Positions 8,880-20,152 are shown, numbered from the stretch's first letter. The stretch is DNA of 64,000 nucleotides from Rhodobacteraceae bacterium Alg238-R152 (GCA_900537125.1 UNRJ01000001.1:62001-126000), one strand, 5' to 3'. Numbers and translations are program-made. The notes: generated by a model from the letters alone, not told the origin.

Positions 8880-10841
8880 ATGTCCCTACCGCCCGGATTC
8901 TTAGATGAGCTTCGCAGCCGTACCTCCATCGTTCAGGTGGTGGGGCGCAAGGTCATGTGGGAAGCGCGCAAGTCCAATCAGGGCAAAGGCGACATGTGGG
9001 CGCCGTGTCCGTTTCACCATGAGAAAACCGCGTCTTTTCATGTGGATGATCGCAAGGGGTACTACTACTGCTTTGGCTGCCAGGCCAAAGGCGACGCGAT
9101 CAAATTTGTGACCGAAACCGAGAATGTTGGGTTTATGGAGGCGGTGGAAATTCTGGCCGAAGAAGCCGGGATGACCATGCCCAAGCGCGACCCACAGGCG
9201 CAGCAGAAAGCCGACCGCCGCACACAGCTGTCGGATGTCATGGAAATGGCGGTGCAGCATTTCCGGCTGATGTTGAACGCCGGGGCAGGGAGCGAGGCGC
9301 GAGCCTATCTTGATCGGCGCGGTATGGCGCAGGAGACGCGGGATCGATTTGACATTGGCTTTGCACCGGATGGCTGGCAGGGCCTTTGGGATGCGCTGAC
9401 CGGCAAAGGGGTGGACCCTGATCTGATCATTGGCGCTGGGCTGGCAAAACCGTCCAACAAAGGTGGCAAACCCTACGATACGTTCCGCAATCGCATAATG
9501 TTTCCCATTCGCGATGCGCGGGGTAAGTGCATCGCCTTTGGCGGGCGGGCGATGGACCCCAATGATAACGCCAAATATCTCAACAGCCCAGAGACCGAGT
9601 TGTTTGATAAAGGGCGTAGCCTCTACAATCACGGTCCGGCACGGGAAGCCGCAGGCAAAGGCCAACCGCTGATTGTGGCTGAGGGCTACATGGATGTGAT
9701 TGCCCTGTGCGACGCGGGATTTGGTGCGTCTGTGGCGCCGCTAGGGACTGCTGTGACCGAAAATCAATTGCAGTTGTTATGGCGCATCAGCGATGAGCCA
9801 ATTATCGCGTTGGATGGAGACAAGGCCGGCATTCGGGCCGCGATGCGGGTTGTTGATCTTGCGTTGCCGCTTCTTGAGGCGGGCAAGTCTCTGCGCTTTG
9901 CAGTGATGCCGGAGGGGCAAGACCCGGACGATCTGATCAAAGCCAAAGGTGCAAGCGCTGTGCAGAAGGTTCTGGATGCCGCGATGCCAATGGTCAACCT
10001 GCTGTGGCAACGCGAGATAGAAGGCAAGGTGTTTGACAGTCCTGAGCGGCGGGCGGCATTGGACAAACTTCTTAAAGAGAAGATCAAGCTGATCAAAGAT
10101 CCGTCGATCCGTAGTCACTATGGCGAAGCAATCAAGGAGTTGCGGTTCCAACTGTTTCGTCCCCAACGGGGCGGCGGAAAAGGCAGTTTTAAGCGCGGTA
10201 AATGGAATGCCGAGCCCGTGGTTATGTCCAGCTCAAAAGTCTCGATGTTGGCCGCCAGCGAAGGTCCGGTGGAACTGCGGGTGCGCGAAGCGGTAGTCCT
10301 TGCCGTGGCTTTGGTGAACCCTGAGCTCCTGGATGACTTTGAGTACGAAATCGAAAGCATGAACTGCCTGGACTATGACAACGCTCAGTTGCGCGATGTT
10401 CTATTGCGCTATGCCAATACACCGGATCCGCGCGGCAACGTAGAAATGGCTTTGGGACCGGAGATGGTTGAAAACCTGCTGCGCCAACCCCATGTGGCGA
10501 TTACCCCGGCTGTTCGTAAACCTGGCGACATGGCACTTGCCCGTATGACGCTGACCGAAGAGCTCGCAAAGCTCAAGACAGCGCGGGGACTGAGCGAAGA
10601 AATCGCCGAAGCCGAAGAAGACTTGATGGGTGTTGTTGACGAAGCAATGACCTGGCGGTTGGGCCAAGCGGCGGAGGCACGAAACAAGGCGATGAAAAGC
10701 GGTCTCGACGAAGAAGGCGGGGGCGATTTTGCTGTTGGGGACAACGGCGCGCCAATTGACAAAGATGAACGCGCAGCGCTGGATGCGTTGCGTGAAATGA
10801 TCGATTTTACGAGGGGTGGGAAGCCGCCACGCCGGGGATAA
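8880..10841 (+). CDS. dnaG: DNA primase
   Basis: A 653-residue primase that makes RNA primers for replication. The N-terminal CHC2 zinc-binding domain has Cys43, His46, Cys64 and Cys67. The catalytic core with its TOPRIM segment (VAEGYMDVIALCDAGF and ALDGDKAG) lies near residues 262-330. The C-terminal part, from about residue 440, is the DnaB-interacting region. It precedes rpoD, the common macromolecular-synthesis order. Confidence 0.97.
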   Translation: MSLPPGFLDELRSRTSIVQVVGRKVMWEARKSNQGKGDMWAPCPFHHEKTASFHVDDRKGYYYCFGCQAKGDAIKFVTETENVGFMEAVEILAEEAGMTMPKRDPQAQQKADRRTQLSDVMEMAVQHFRLMLNAGAGSEARAYLDRRGMAQETRDRFDIGFAPDGWQGLWDALTGKGVDPDLIIGAGLAKPSNKGGKPYDTFRNRIMFPIRDARGKCIAFGGRAMDPNDNAKYLNSPETELFDKGRSLYNHGPAREAAGKGQPLIVAEGYMDVIALCDAGFGASVAPLGTAVTENQLQLLWRISDEPIIALDGDKAGIRAAMRVVDLALPLLEAGKSLRFAVMPEGQDPDDLIKAKGASAVQKVLDAAMPMVNLLWQREIEGKVFDSPERRAALDKLLKEKIKLIKDPSIRSHYGEAIKELRFQLFRPQRGGGKGSFKRGKWNAEPVVMSSSKVSMLAASEGPVELRVREAVVLAVALVNPELLDDFEYEIESMNCLDYDNAQLRDVLLRYANTPDPRGNVEMALGPEMVENLLRQPHVAITPAVRKPGDMALARMTLTEELAKLKTARGLSEEIAEAEEDLMGVVDEAMTWRLGQAAEARNKAMKSGLDEEGGGDFAVGDNGAPIDKDERAALDALREMIDFTRGGKPPRRG

Positions 10842-10900
10842 TTCCCAATGGGCGCAGCCTCGTAAGCAACACATGAAGAAAACGGACGCGATGGGGTTGC

Positions 10901-10926
10901 GAATCACCCCGTCGCGGGGTTGATTC
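10901..10926 (+). promoter_or_regulatory. hairpin in the rpoD leader
   Basis: GAATCACCCC at 10901-10910 can pair with GGGGTTGATTC at 10916-10926, leaving one bulged T and a 5-base loop. It ends 43 bases before the rpoD ATG and has no T-run, so a leader structure is more likely than a terminator. Confidence 0.4.
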
Positions 10927-10969
10927 GGAGCCAGCGAATCACCTCAGCCCGAACTTGCAGGAGCATTGA

Positions 10970-12976
<2,007 letters not shown>

Positions 12977-12979
12977 GCG

Positions 12980-13264
12980 ATGTCTTTGTTGAAAAAGCTT
13001 TTTGGTGGCGGCGACAGCAAAAGCGCTGCCTCCGAAAAAACGGCACAGCCGGTGGAGTATAAAGGGTTCCAAATCACCCCTTGCCCGATTTCAGAAGGGG
13101 GTCAGTTTCGCATCTCAGCGCGGATTGACGGTGTTGTGAACGGTGAGGCCAAGAGCCACACGTTGATCCGAGCGGACGTGATCCGGGACCAGGGCGAGGC
13201 TGTAGAGGCCTCTATTGGCAAAGCAAAACAGATGGTTGACCAAATGGGCGATCAAATTTTCTAA
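12980..13264 (+). CDS. HlyU family protein
   Basis: A 94-residue protein starting 3 bases after the rpoD stop. It contains the HlyU-family pattern of a small beta-rich domain (VEYKGFQITPCPISEGGQFRISARIDG) and a C-terminal helix (KAKQMVDQMGDQIF). HlyU proteins were named as regulators of haemolysin in Vibrio, but the role in alphaproteobacteria is not established. It is followed by a strong terminator, so it probably ends the rpoD transcript. Confidence 0.8.
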   Translation: MSLLKKLFGGGDSKSAASEKTAQPVEYKGFQITPCPISEGGQFRISARIDGVVNGEAKSHTLIRADVIRDQGEAVEASIGKAKQMVDQMGDQIF

Positions 13265-13305
13265 ATGTATCTCGGGCGATGGCTCGGGCATATGCAGTAA
13301 TTGTG

Positions 13306-13335
13306 AAAAGGCCAGCAGCTTTGCTGGCCTTTTCT
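13306..13335 (+). terminator. Rho-independent terminator after rpoD-hlyU
   Basis: A perfect 12-bp stem, AAAAGGCCAGCA at 13306-13317 with its complement at 13322-13333, has a GCTT loop and ends in a T-rich tail. The A/T ends make it functional in both directions. Confidence 0.9.
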
Positions 13336-13404
13336 CTTATGGCGTTTGCGGGTAAGTTGATCACGTTCGCCACGTTGGGTGGACGACAACTCCAGAGTTT
13401 TTTG

Positions 13405-13830
13405 ATGAAACGACTTTCCGCTTTAGCGATTTTTCTGGCTGCTGGCTGTTCCGAGGCTGGTGGTTTGGGGGCTAGCGATTTTACGACTGTAGGCAATATT
13501 CGTGTGAACCAAGTATCCGCGGATGTATTTGAAGTGGCTCCAAGGCCTGGCGGTAATCCAAACGCGCAGCTGTGGTGTGGGGCCGGCAACTATGCGGGGC
13601 AAGTGCTTGGCGCGCCTGCAGGTGCAAGAGTTTACGTGGTTGGTGAAGCTGGACCAGGCGTGACCAGTGACGCGCGCGACACAGCACAGTTTTCCCTAAA
13701 GCCAGCGGGGCAAGCCGCTGGCGCGACAGGGCGCAAAGGGACGTTCGGCCCGCGCATTGGTGAAGATGAATTTGTGGCTGATGCGCGGCGGTATTGCCGT
13801 ATTATTGGCGACCCTTTCGCGGTTTTCTAA
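13405..13830 (+). CDS. tandem lipoprotein paralogue 1
   Basis: A 141-residue predicted lipoprotein: a short signal peptide ends in a lipobox with the lipidated Cys in AAGCSE. The mature domain has a pattern shared with the next two genes: V-x-x-V-x-ADVFEV, WCGAG-x-YA, LGAP, ARVYVVG-x-x-GPG, AQFSL-x-P, GATGR, GP-x-x-G, and a final Cys. The ATG at 13405 is chosen because it begins the lipoprotein signal; an upstream extension would cross the terminator. The function is unknown. Confidence 0.8.
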   Translation: MKRLSALAIFLAAGCSEAGGLGASDFTTVGNIRVNQVSADVFEVAPRPGGNPNAQLWCGAGNYAGQVLGAPAGARVYVVGEAGPGVTSDARDTAQFSLKPAGQAAGATGRKGTFGPRIGEDEFVADARRYCRIIGDPFAVF

Positions 13831-13896
13831 TTCTGCGCCAATGAATTTTTTCGGGACACGGGTCCTCTAGAACATCCACTGCAATGGAGAAAAAGA

Positions 13897-14316
13897 ATGA
13901 AGACACTCTCAGTTTGTGCGTTGGTTGGGTCCCTCGCGTTGAGCGCCTGTATGGATGCCAGCGGCGGCGGATTTGTCTCTCGTGGTGGCGTGCAGGTGAC
14001 ACCCGTGAACGCTGACGTTTTTGAGGTGGGAGTGCGTGCCAATGCCATAGAGGCAAACTTTTGGTGCGCTGCCGGTGACTATGCCAGCCGCAGGCTGGGT
14101 GCGCCTAACAATGCGCGGGTTTATGTCGTTGGCGGTACCGGTCCGGGGACGGTAACAGCCAACCCCGAAACAGCTCAGTTTTCCCTAAATCCTCCGCAGG
14201 CTGCACAAGGGGCCACAGGGCGATCGGGCCGCTGGGGGCCTCGATTGGGATCTAGCAAGTCGGTTGGATCTGCGCGGCAGGACTGCAATATCGACCAGAA
14301 CAGTTTCTGGTCCTGA
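13897..14316 (+). CDS. tandem lipoprotein paralogue 2
   Basis: A 139-residue predicted lipoprotein with lipobox LSAC and the same mature-domain pattern as its neighbours (PVNADVFEV, WCAAGDYASRRLGAP, RVYVVGGTGPG, AQFSLNPP, GATGRSGRWGPRLG). It starts after a GGAGAAAAAG ribosome-binding site, 66 bases after paralogue 1. Function unknown; the conserved Cys pair suggests a disulfide-stabilised envelope domain. Confidence 0.82.
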   Translation: MKTLSVCALVGSLALSACMDASGGGFVSRGGVQVTPVNADVFEVGVRANAIEANFWCAAGDYASRRLGAPNNARVYVVGGTGPGTVTANPETAQFSLNPPQAAQGATGRSGRWGPRLGSSKSVGSARQDCNIDQNSFWS

Positions 14317-14337
14317 TAGCTCACAATAGGTAGGGAA

Positions 14338-14763
14338 ATGAAACGTGACTTACTAACAGGTATCGCTGGATTGGCGCTCTTGTCTTTGGTCGCATGTCAG
14401 ACCGGTGGCAGTGCGGCATTTACGGCGCGCAACGGTGTGCGCGTGAACCCGGTGAATGCCGATGTGTTTGAGGTTATTGCGCGGCCAAATGGGCGGAAGT
14501 CCGATTTTTGGTGTGGGGCTGGGTCCTATGCGAGCCGTCAGCTTGGCGCATCCGACAGTGCGCTGGTTTACACGGTTGGAGGTGCCGGGCGTGGGGTCAC
14601 GATGAACAGCCCTGATGCGGCACAGTTTTCCCTAAAGCCGCCAGAGCAGGTTTCTGGAGCAACTGGGCGTGCAGGAAATTGGGGGCCAAGTGTTGGGCAG
14701 GCGTCGACCGTGGGACGGTCACGCAACAGCTGCGCTCCGCCTCGAAACAGCGATACCAGCTAG
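14338..14763 (+). CDS. tandem lipoprotein paralogue 3
   Basis: A 141-residue predicted lipoprotein with lipobox LVAC. It shares PVNADVFEV, FWCGAGSYASRQLGA, YTVGGAGRGV, AQFSLKPP and GATGRAGNWGPSVG with paralogue 2, and is 21 bases downstream of it. The three genes also share the DNA stretch CAGTTTTCCCTAAA at the AQFSL codons, indicating fairly recent duplication or gene conversion. Function unknown. Confidence 0.82.
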   Translation: MKRDLLTGIAGLALLSLVACQTGGSAAFTARNGVRVNPVNADVFEVIARPNGRKSDFWCGAGSYASRQLGASDSALVYTVGGAGRGVTMNSPDAAQFSLKPPEQVSGATGRAGNWGPSVGQASTVGRSRNSCAPPRNSDTS

Positions 14764-14776
14764 TAAGCAATTGCCA

Positions 14777-15193
14777 ATGCAGACTGAGTTTCAAATTTCC
14801 ACCCGAGGACCAGGGCTTTATGAGTTTACGCCCGACGTTCAGCGTTGGGTTGGAAATGCTGGCGTTACAGGGCTTTTGACGTTGTTTGTGCGACATACAT
14901 CCTGCAGCTTGCTGATTCAGGAAAATGCGGATCCTGAGGTGCAGGCCGACTTGCAAAACTTTTTCCATCGGTTGGTGCCGCCAACAACCGATCCGTCAAT
15001 GCGCTACCTGACACATACCTACGAAGGCCCGGACGATATGCCCGCACACATTAAGGCGGCTATGATGCCCGTTTCGCTTTCTATCCCGGTGACGGAGGGG
15101 CGGTTGGCGCTGGGAACCTGGCAGGGGATTTATCTGTTTGAACACAGGAATGCGCCGCACACGAGGGGTGTGACGGCGCATTTAGGTGCATGA
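14777..15193 (+). CDS. YjbQ family protein (UPF0047)
   Basis: A 138-residue protein of typical family length. The signature region with HTSCSLLIQENADPEV, the central HIKAAMM segment and the C-terminal LGTWQGIYLFEHRN motif are all present. The family is a small trimeric fold with a histidine-rich pocket; weak thiamin-phosphate-synthase activity has been reported for members, but the true role is unsettled. The ATG at 14777 begins the conserved domain. Confidence 0.88.
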   Translation: MQTEFQISTRGPGLYEFTPDVQRWVGNAGVTGLLTLFVRHTSCSLLIQENADPEVQADLQNFFHRLVPPTTDPSMRYLTHTYEGPDDMPAHIKAAMMPVSLSIPVTEGRLALGTWQGIYLFEHRNAPHTRGVTAHLGA

Positions 15194-15422
15194 TTGGAAA
15201 GACCGTTGGGCCTATGAATTCCATATAGCGGCGTTGCGAAAAACCTTCAGGGGGAAACATAAGCGTGGTTTCCCAGTATCGCCTATCTTGGGGTGGCTTT
15301 TTGCCTCTACCCAAAGAGTTGTAGCTCTCCTATAGTGCCTGTGGATAACTTGGGAAAATACCCAACCCACGCCGTAACCTGTTGCGGCACAGGCAAAGAG
15401 CAGTTGGAACAAGGGGAAGTCT

Positions 15423-15890
15423 ATGCGCTGTCCGTTTTGCGGAAACATCGACACTCAGGTGAAAGATTCACGACCTGCGGAGGATCATGTTTCGATCCGG
15501 CGCCGGCGGTTTTGTCCAGCATGTGGCGGACGGTTCACAACCTATGAACGCGTGCAGCTGCGCGATTTGGTTGTGGTGAAAACCAACGGCCGACGCGAAG
15601 ATTTTGACCGCGACAAGCTTGAACGTTCGATCCGTATTTCCATGCAGAAGCGCCCGGTTGAACCAGAGCGTATTGATCAGATGATCAGTGGCATCGTGCG
15701 GCGATTGGAGAGTATGGGCGAGACCGACATCCCATCAAAGACCATTGGTGAGATTGTGATGGAATCCTTGGCGCGGATTGATACCGTGGCCTATGTGCGC
15801 TTTGCCAGCGTCTATAAAAACTTCCAAGCAGCCGACGACTTTGATAAATTTGTAAGCGAACTGCGTCCCGACCAAACTCCTGAGGAGTGA
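15423..15890 (+). CDS. nrdR: transcriptional repressor NrdR
   Basis: A 155-residue repressor of ribonucleotide reductase genes. The zinc-ribbon is complete (MRCPFCGN, then [14 protein letters not shown]). The ATP-cone follows from about residue 49 ([20 protein letters not shown]). It starts after an AAGGGGAAG ribosome-binding sequence and leads into ribD, a frequent gene order. I saw no clear NrdR-box pair in its own upstream 229 bases. Confidence 0.97.
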   Translation: MRCPFCGNIDTQVKDSRPAEDHVSIRRRRFCPACGGRFTTYERVQLRDLVVVKTNGRREDFDRDKLERSIRISMQKRPVEPERIDQMISGIVRRLESMGETDIPSKTIGEIVMESLARIDTVAYVRFASVYKNFQAADDFDKFVSELRPDQTPEE

Positions 15891-15892
15891 AC

Positions 15893-17002
15893 GTGACTGA
15901 TCGCCGTTACATGGCGTTGGCCCTGTCGTTGGGCCGACGCGGGCAAGGCGTGTGCTGGCCCAATCCCGCCGTGGGATGTGTCATTGTGAAAGATGGACGT
16001 GTTGTTGGTCGCGGCTGGACCCAGCCGAGTGGGCGACCACATGCGGAACCTGTGGCGTTGGCGCAGGCAGGGGGGGCAGCGCAGGGGGCAACCGCTTATG
16101 TGACGCTGGAACCATGTGCGCATCATGGACAAACGCCGCCCTGTGCGGAGGCCTTGATTGCCGCAAAAGTGGCGCGGGTTGTGGTTGCCGTGGAAGACAG
16201 CGACGCGCGCGTGTCCGGGCGCGGATTGGTGATGTTACGCGATGCGGGCATTGAGGTGACTACAGGTGTTTTGGCGGATGAGGCGGCCCGCGACCTGCAG
16301 GGGTTTTTTCTAAAAACTGATCTTGGGCGACCATTTTTGACCCTCAAGCTGGCAACCACATTGGATGGGCGCATCGCCACGGCCACGGGCGAAAGCCGTT
16401 GGATCACCGGTCCGGAGTCGCGCCGTGCCGTGCATGGAATGCGCCTGCGTCATGACGCGGTGATGGTTGGTGGCGGCACGGCGCGGGCGGACGATCCGTC
16501 GCTGACGGTACGTGAGTTTGGCGAGGTGGCGCAACCCGTGCGGGTGGTGGTGTCCCGGCGGTTGGACCTGCCGCTGATGAGCGCGTTGGCGCGAACCGCC
16601 AAAGATGTTCCCCTTTGGATCGTGCATGGCGCGGATGCCGATGCGTCGTTGCAACAGACCTGGCGCGACCTTGGTGCTGAGTTGCTGTCTTGCCCATTGG
16701 ATGGTGTGCATCTGTCCGCCAGAGGTGTGCTAGAAACGCTTGGTAAACAGGGGCTTACGCGGGTGTTTTGTGAAGGTGGCGGAGCGCTGGCCGCGTCGTT
16801 GCTAGCCGCTGATGTTGTGGATGAGCTGATAACATTTTCAGCCGGTGTGGCGATCGGGGCCGAGGGTCATCCAGCGATTGGCGCCATGGGATTGGCGCGG
16901 CTGCGTGAAGCGCCGCGGTTTGACTTGGTGTCACACCAACGTATGGGGCAGGACATCATGAGTGTCTGGCACCGCATCGAAGCGCAGCGCCATCCGCGCT
17001 AG
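15893..17002 (+). CDS. ribD: bifunctional riboflavin biosynthesis deaminase/reductase RibD
   Basis: A 369-residue two-domain enzyme for steps 2 and 3 of riboflavin synthesis. The N-terminal deaminase has the zinc motifs HAEPVALAQAG and CAHHGQTPPCAEALI. The C-terminal reductase starts near residue 150 (PFLTLKLATTLDGRIATATGESRWITG). I chose GTG at 15893 rather than the GTG at 15887 because TGAGGAG at 15881-15887 is then a correctly spaced ribosome-binding site. It ends 4 bases from the convergent kpsC stop. Confidence 0.95.
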   Translation: MTDRRYMALALSLGRRGQGVCWPNPAVGCVIVKDGRVVGRGWTQPSGRPHAEPVALAQAGGAAQGATAYVTLEPCAHHGQTPPCAEALIAAKVARVVVAVEDSDARVSGRGLVMLRDAGIEVTTGVLADEAARDLQGFFLKTDLGRPFLTLKLATTLDGRIATATGESRWITGPESRRAVHGMRLRHDAVMVGGGTARADDPSLTVREFGEVAQPVRVVVSRRLDLPLMSALARTAKDVPLWIVHGADADASLQQTWRDLGAELLSCPLDGVHLSARGVLETLGKQGLTRVFCEGGGALAASLLAADVVDELITFSAGVAIGAEGHPAIGAMGLARLREAPRFDLVSHQRMGQDIMSVWHRIEAQRHPR

Positions 17003-17006
17003 GCTT

Positions 17007-19013
17007 TCAGCGCCAGAGTGATTGATAGCTGGCAAAGCGGCCTTGCAGTTTGGACAAGATGCGGTTGCTCCAACCGGGGTGAGGGATTTCGCCAGTAGCC
17101 AAGCGCTCCAGAGCCACTTCGACGGCGCAGGGCAGGCCTGAGACCGGATCGCGGTAACGCGGGTAGTCAATCAATGCGGCATGGGTGAGACCTTCGAGGG
17201 CAGGCTGCGCTTTGCGACGCTGTGGGACATCACCCAAATCATGTGTCAGACCCCAGCCAGCGTAGAATGGTGCACCGAGGGTTGTCACTTTGCAGCCTTG
17301 CAAAAGAGCTTCAAAACCCGTGAGCGAGGTCATGGTCCAAACTTCCTGCACCTCGTCGAGCAAGGTCGCCATATCGGCCTGATCCAAGACCATATCGGCA
17401 TAGGCCTCCGCTTCTTCTCGAGGGATATGGCCTTTGCGCAAGCCGGATTCGACATCGGGGTGCGGCTTGTAGAGGATGCGTGCATTTGGGTTCGCGACGC
17501 GGGTGGCTTTGAGTAGATCGAGGTTGGTCTTGACGTCGGTGGTACCGGTCAGGATGGAGGCATCATCCTCGACTTGGCCGGGCACCAGAATGCGGTGACC
17601 TTCAGGTAGATCAAAAGCGGTTCCGCCGAGATTATACTTGGTAATACGGTGCTGTTTCAGAGACTTGATGAGCCGCTCCGCGCGCAGCAGCTGGTCGGGC
17701 CGCAAGGACGCGCGTTTGGTGATCAGCTGTTCGAGACGGCTTTCCCGAGTGGGGTCGTAGTAGATGCCGAGATCATCGCAGACCAGAGACAGTGGCGGCA
17801 CCAGCTCCGCACCAAGGCCACGAGAGCGTAGGAAGCCGTCTTCAACACGGGTGGCGCCTTCTGGGCCCCGCTTGCTGGCCCAAACCATGGCTGGGCGTGC
17901 TGAGCGGCGTTTGTCAAACGTGAGCGCTTTATGACGACCAAAGAAACCTTGCAGGGGTTTGCGCTTCCACAGGCGCATGCCAAAGGCGTTCCAACCGATG
18001 TTGTCTTCTTGCCATGCCCGGGACTGTGCGGCGAGTTGCTCAAGGCTGTCTTCGAGTTCGCAGAGCTGGTCGCGACAGGGAGCATACCACGTCGGGTAGA
18101 GGATCATTGCGGCGGCAAAGAGCTGTGCGCGGGTCAGGCGGCGTTGGCGGCGGTAAAGGGGGAATTCGTCTTGAGTGAGCTCCCAACCGGCATAGAACGG
18201 CTGCCCAAAAACGCGCGGTTTGTGACCGGCGAGGATGGCTTCGAAACCCAACTGAGAGGACACGGTGTAAACAGCGATGGCGCCGTCTAGCAGCACCCAA
18301 GGGCTGATTGAATCGGTGAAGAGACTGACGTTGTCGCGGGTGTCTGCGTCGCTGTAATATCCAGCGCGTGCCCCGCTTTGGGTTTCGGGGTGGGTTTTGA
18401 TCAGGACATGTGCGCCGGGATTTTCTTCCTGCGCAAGCACCAGCATTTCTTGAAATCGCAACCTGTCTGCTCCGCTGGCTGTTACGGCGGCGTCGTCACG
18501 TGTTTGGTCGATCACCAGCACATAGCCAGGATCTGGGGCAGGGCAATCGAGATCGACCGCGGCGTATTTGGTGAGGCTGGCTTCCTTGAGACGCTCAATG
18601 GCCCCACGTGCCCGGTTGAGCAGGACTGTGTCGTCTAAGGGTTCGTGTTTAAGGAGGTGTTCAAGATCAGAGGGTTGGCTGGGATCAAAGTGCGGACACG
18701 TATTGTCAATTAGTAAACCAATCGGTGGTTCTTTCCCGACGCGCCCGGGGAAGAGGGAGCGCAGGAAGGCATCTTCGACGTAGAGCTGAGACGCGCCAGT
18801 TTTCTCTGACATCGCACGGCCACGATGGGCGGTTGGGCTGTTGCCCCAGATCGCAATCAAATCGTCTTCTGTGGGACGCCCAAAGCGCAGCTCATACCCG
18901 GCGAGGGATAAGATGCGGCGTAGGCGTTTTTGCAAAAAGAAACCGCCGTTGAATGCAAAAAGCCGCCGAGGGTCATCGCCCCCGGCGGCTTGATTTTCAG
19001 AATACCTCTGCAC
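17007..19013 (-). CDS. kpsC: capsular polysaccharide biosynthesis protein KpsC (dual Kdo transferase)
   Basis: A 668-residue protein built of two homologous halves. Each has the same signature: VSSQLGFEAILAGHKPRVFG followed by QPFYAGWELTQDE in the first, and TSLTGFEALLQGCKVTTLG then APFYAGWGLTHD in the second. KpsC of group 2 capsules adds alternating beta-linked Kdo residues to a phosphatidylglycerol lipid anchor at the inner membrane. The GTG at 19013 is used because the conserved RRLFAFNGGF segment needs an upstream start, but its first codons overlap a terminator-like hairpin. Confidence 0.92.
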   Translation of the reverse strand: MQRYSENQAAGGDDPRRLFAFNGGFFLQKRLRRILSLAGYELRFGRPTEDDLIAIWGNSPTAHRGRAMSEKTGASQLYVEDAFLRSLFPGRVGKEPPIGLLIDNTCPHFDPSQPSDLEHLLKHEPLDDTVLLNRARGAIERLKEASLTKYAAVDLDCPAPDPGYVLVIDQTRDDAAVTASGADRLRFQEMLVLAQEENPGAHVLIKTHPETQSGARAGYYSDADTRDNVSLFTDSISPWVLLDGAIAVYTVSSQLGFEAILAGHKPRVFGQPFYAGWELTQDEFPLYRRQRRLTRAQLFAAAMILYPTWYAPCRDQLCELEDSLEQLAAQSRAWQEDNIGWNAFGMRLWKRKPLQGFFGRHKALTFDKRRSARPAMVWASKRGPEGATRVEDGFLRSRGLGAELVPPLSLVCDDLGIYYDPTRESRLEQLITKRASLRPDQLLRAERLIKSLKQHRITKYNLGGTAFDLPEGHRILVPGQVEDDASILTGTTDVKTNLDLLKATRVANPNARILYKPHPDVESGLRKGHIPREEAEAYADMVLDQADMATLLDEVQEVWTMTSLTGFEALLQGCKVTTLGAPFYAGWGLTHDLGDVPQRRKAQPALEGLTHAALIDYPRYRDPVSGLPCAVEVALERLATGEIPHPGWSNRILSKLQGRFASYQSLWR
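18957..18991 (-). terminator. intrinsic terminator-like hairpin overlapping the 5' end of kpsC
   Basis: On the minus strand AAGCCGCCGGGGG pairs with CCCTCGGCGGCTT (one G-T wobble), closing a 6-base loop, and the stem runs straight into TTTTT. It lies 25 bases past the stop of the export lipoprotein gene, where a terminator is expected, but inside codons 8-19 of the kpsC frame. Confidence 0.75.
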
Positions 19014-19015
19014 GT

Positions 19016-20152
19016 TTAGAGACCGCCGAGGCTGCTCAGTGTGTCAGCAGATGTCAGAGTACCCGTGACGGCCGAGATGGTTTTATCCCATGTGGTGATC
19101 GGGGCTTCGGTCACGTAGAGCGTGTCGCTGTCGCGGATGATGAAGTCGCGCGCCATAAACATGCCATTGGGCTTTGTCAGATCAAGCACGTAGACCATAC
19201 GTTGCGCCCCAATCAGGTCTTTGCGACCCAAAACGTTGTTGGCGACTTTGTCCGCTTCGTTACGAAAAATGAACACACCAGTTGGGTCAGAGCTGGTCGG
19301 GGTTAAGCCGCCCACCTGCGCCAAAGCTTCAATTGCGGAGAGGTCTTTGGTGAAGAAGTTTACGCGGCTCTGGGTGCCCGTGGCACCAAGTGCGGTAAAG
19401 GCGCGGGTGTCCTCTTCGACCAAAATGCGATCCCCGCCACGTAGAGCGATGTCGAGCTGAGGGTTGTCATAGAGATCCTGAAACCAGATGTGCCCGGTTT
19501 CTTTGCCACGCAATACGGTGATCTGTGCGATCTCTGGAACAATGGTCACACCGCCAGCTTGTGCCAGCATGGTGGAGAGTGTGCGGGTGGGGCGCTCAAT
19601 CGGATAGACGCCTTGGGCGCCAACCGCGCCAACCAAAGAAACGGTGGCACCGTCGCCAGCAGCGCGACGCACTTCGACCTGTGGATCAGGTGTTTGTTCT
19701 TCGAGCTTGGAAGAGATGATGCGACGAATGCCTTCCGGCGTGTTACCGGCGGCGCGGATGCGACCTGCGTAAGGCACAAAGATAAAGCCAGCCCCGTCGA
19801 CCTGAACTTCTTCAAGCACGGCAGCCACTTGGCCTTCTGGACCGAGAAGCGGTTTGTCGACGTTTTCCCAAATGGTCAGCGCCAGAATATCGCCGGGACG
19901 AATCGTATCGGAGCCAAGCTGTCCGGCGTTTTGGAAGCCATCAGAAAAGCCAAGCGCTGGAACAACTGCGGTGGCGCGGGAGACGCGGTCGTTCACGGCA
20001 ACAATGAAGGCATCACCCTCTCGCTGCACTGAGCCTGCGTAGATTTCGCGTTTGTTGGGGCCGGAGCGCGGCACAAGGCTACACGACGCCAAAACGGTCG
20101 CCATGGTCAGCACGACGGCGCACTTCCCCAGTCGGGATGCAAAGGATTTCAC
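19016..20152 (-). CDS. polysaccharide export outer-membrane lipoprotein (Wza/KpsD type)
   Basis: A 378-residue predicted lipoprotein (lipobox LASC near residue 24). The polysaccharide-export domain begins around residue 85 (LGSDTIRPGDILALTIWENVD), with SLBB-like repeats after it (VSLVGAVGAQGVYPIERPTRTLSTMLAQAGG, and a second at IEALAQVGGLTP). Such proteins form the outer-membrane channel for capsule. The GTG start has an AGGAGA ribosome-binding site 6-7 bases upstream. It lies between kpsS and kpsC. Confidence 0.9.
   Translation of the reverse strand: MKSFASRLGKCAVVLTMATVLASCSLVPRSGPNKREIYAGSVQREGDAFIVAVNDRVSRATAVVPALGFSDGFQNAGQLGSDTIRPGDILALTIWENVDKPLLGPEGQVAAVLEEVQVDGAGFIFVPYAGRIRAAGNTPEGIRRIISSKLEEQTPDPQVEVRRAAGDGATVSLVGAVGAQGVYPIERPTRTLSTMLAQAGGVTIVPEIAQITVLRGKETGHIWFQDLYDNPQLDIALRGGDRILVEEDTRAFTALGATGTQSRVNFFTKDLSAIEALAQVGGLTPTSSDPTGVFIFRNEADKVANNVLGRKDLIGAQRMVYVLDLTKPNGMFMARDFIIRDSDTLYVTEAPITTWDKTISAVTGTLTSADTLSSLGGL

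Noticed and set aside
15194-15422. NrdR-box autoregulation upstream of nrdR
   Set aside because: No pair of ACA-x4-TGT-like palindromes was found in this spacer.
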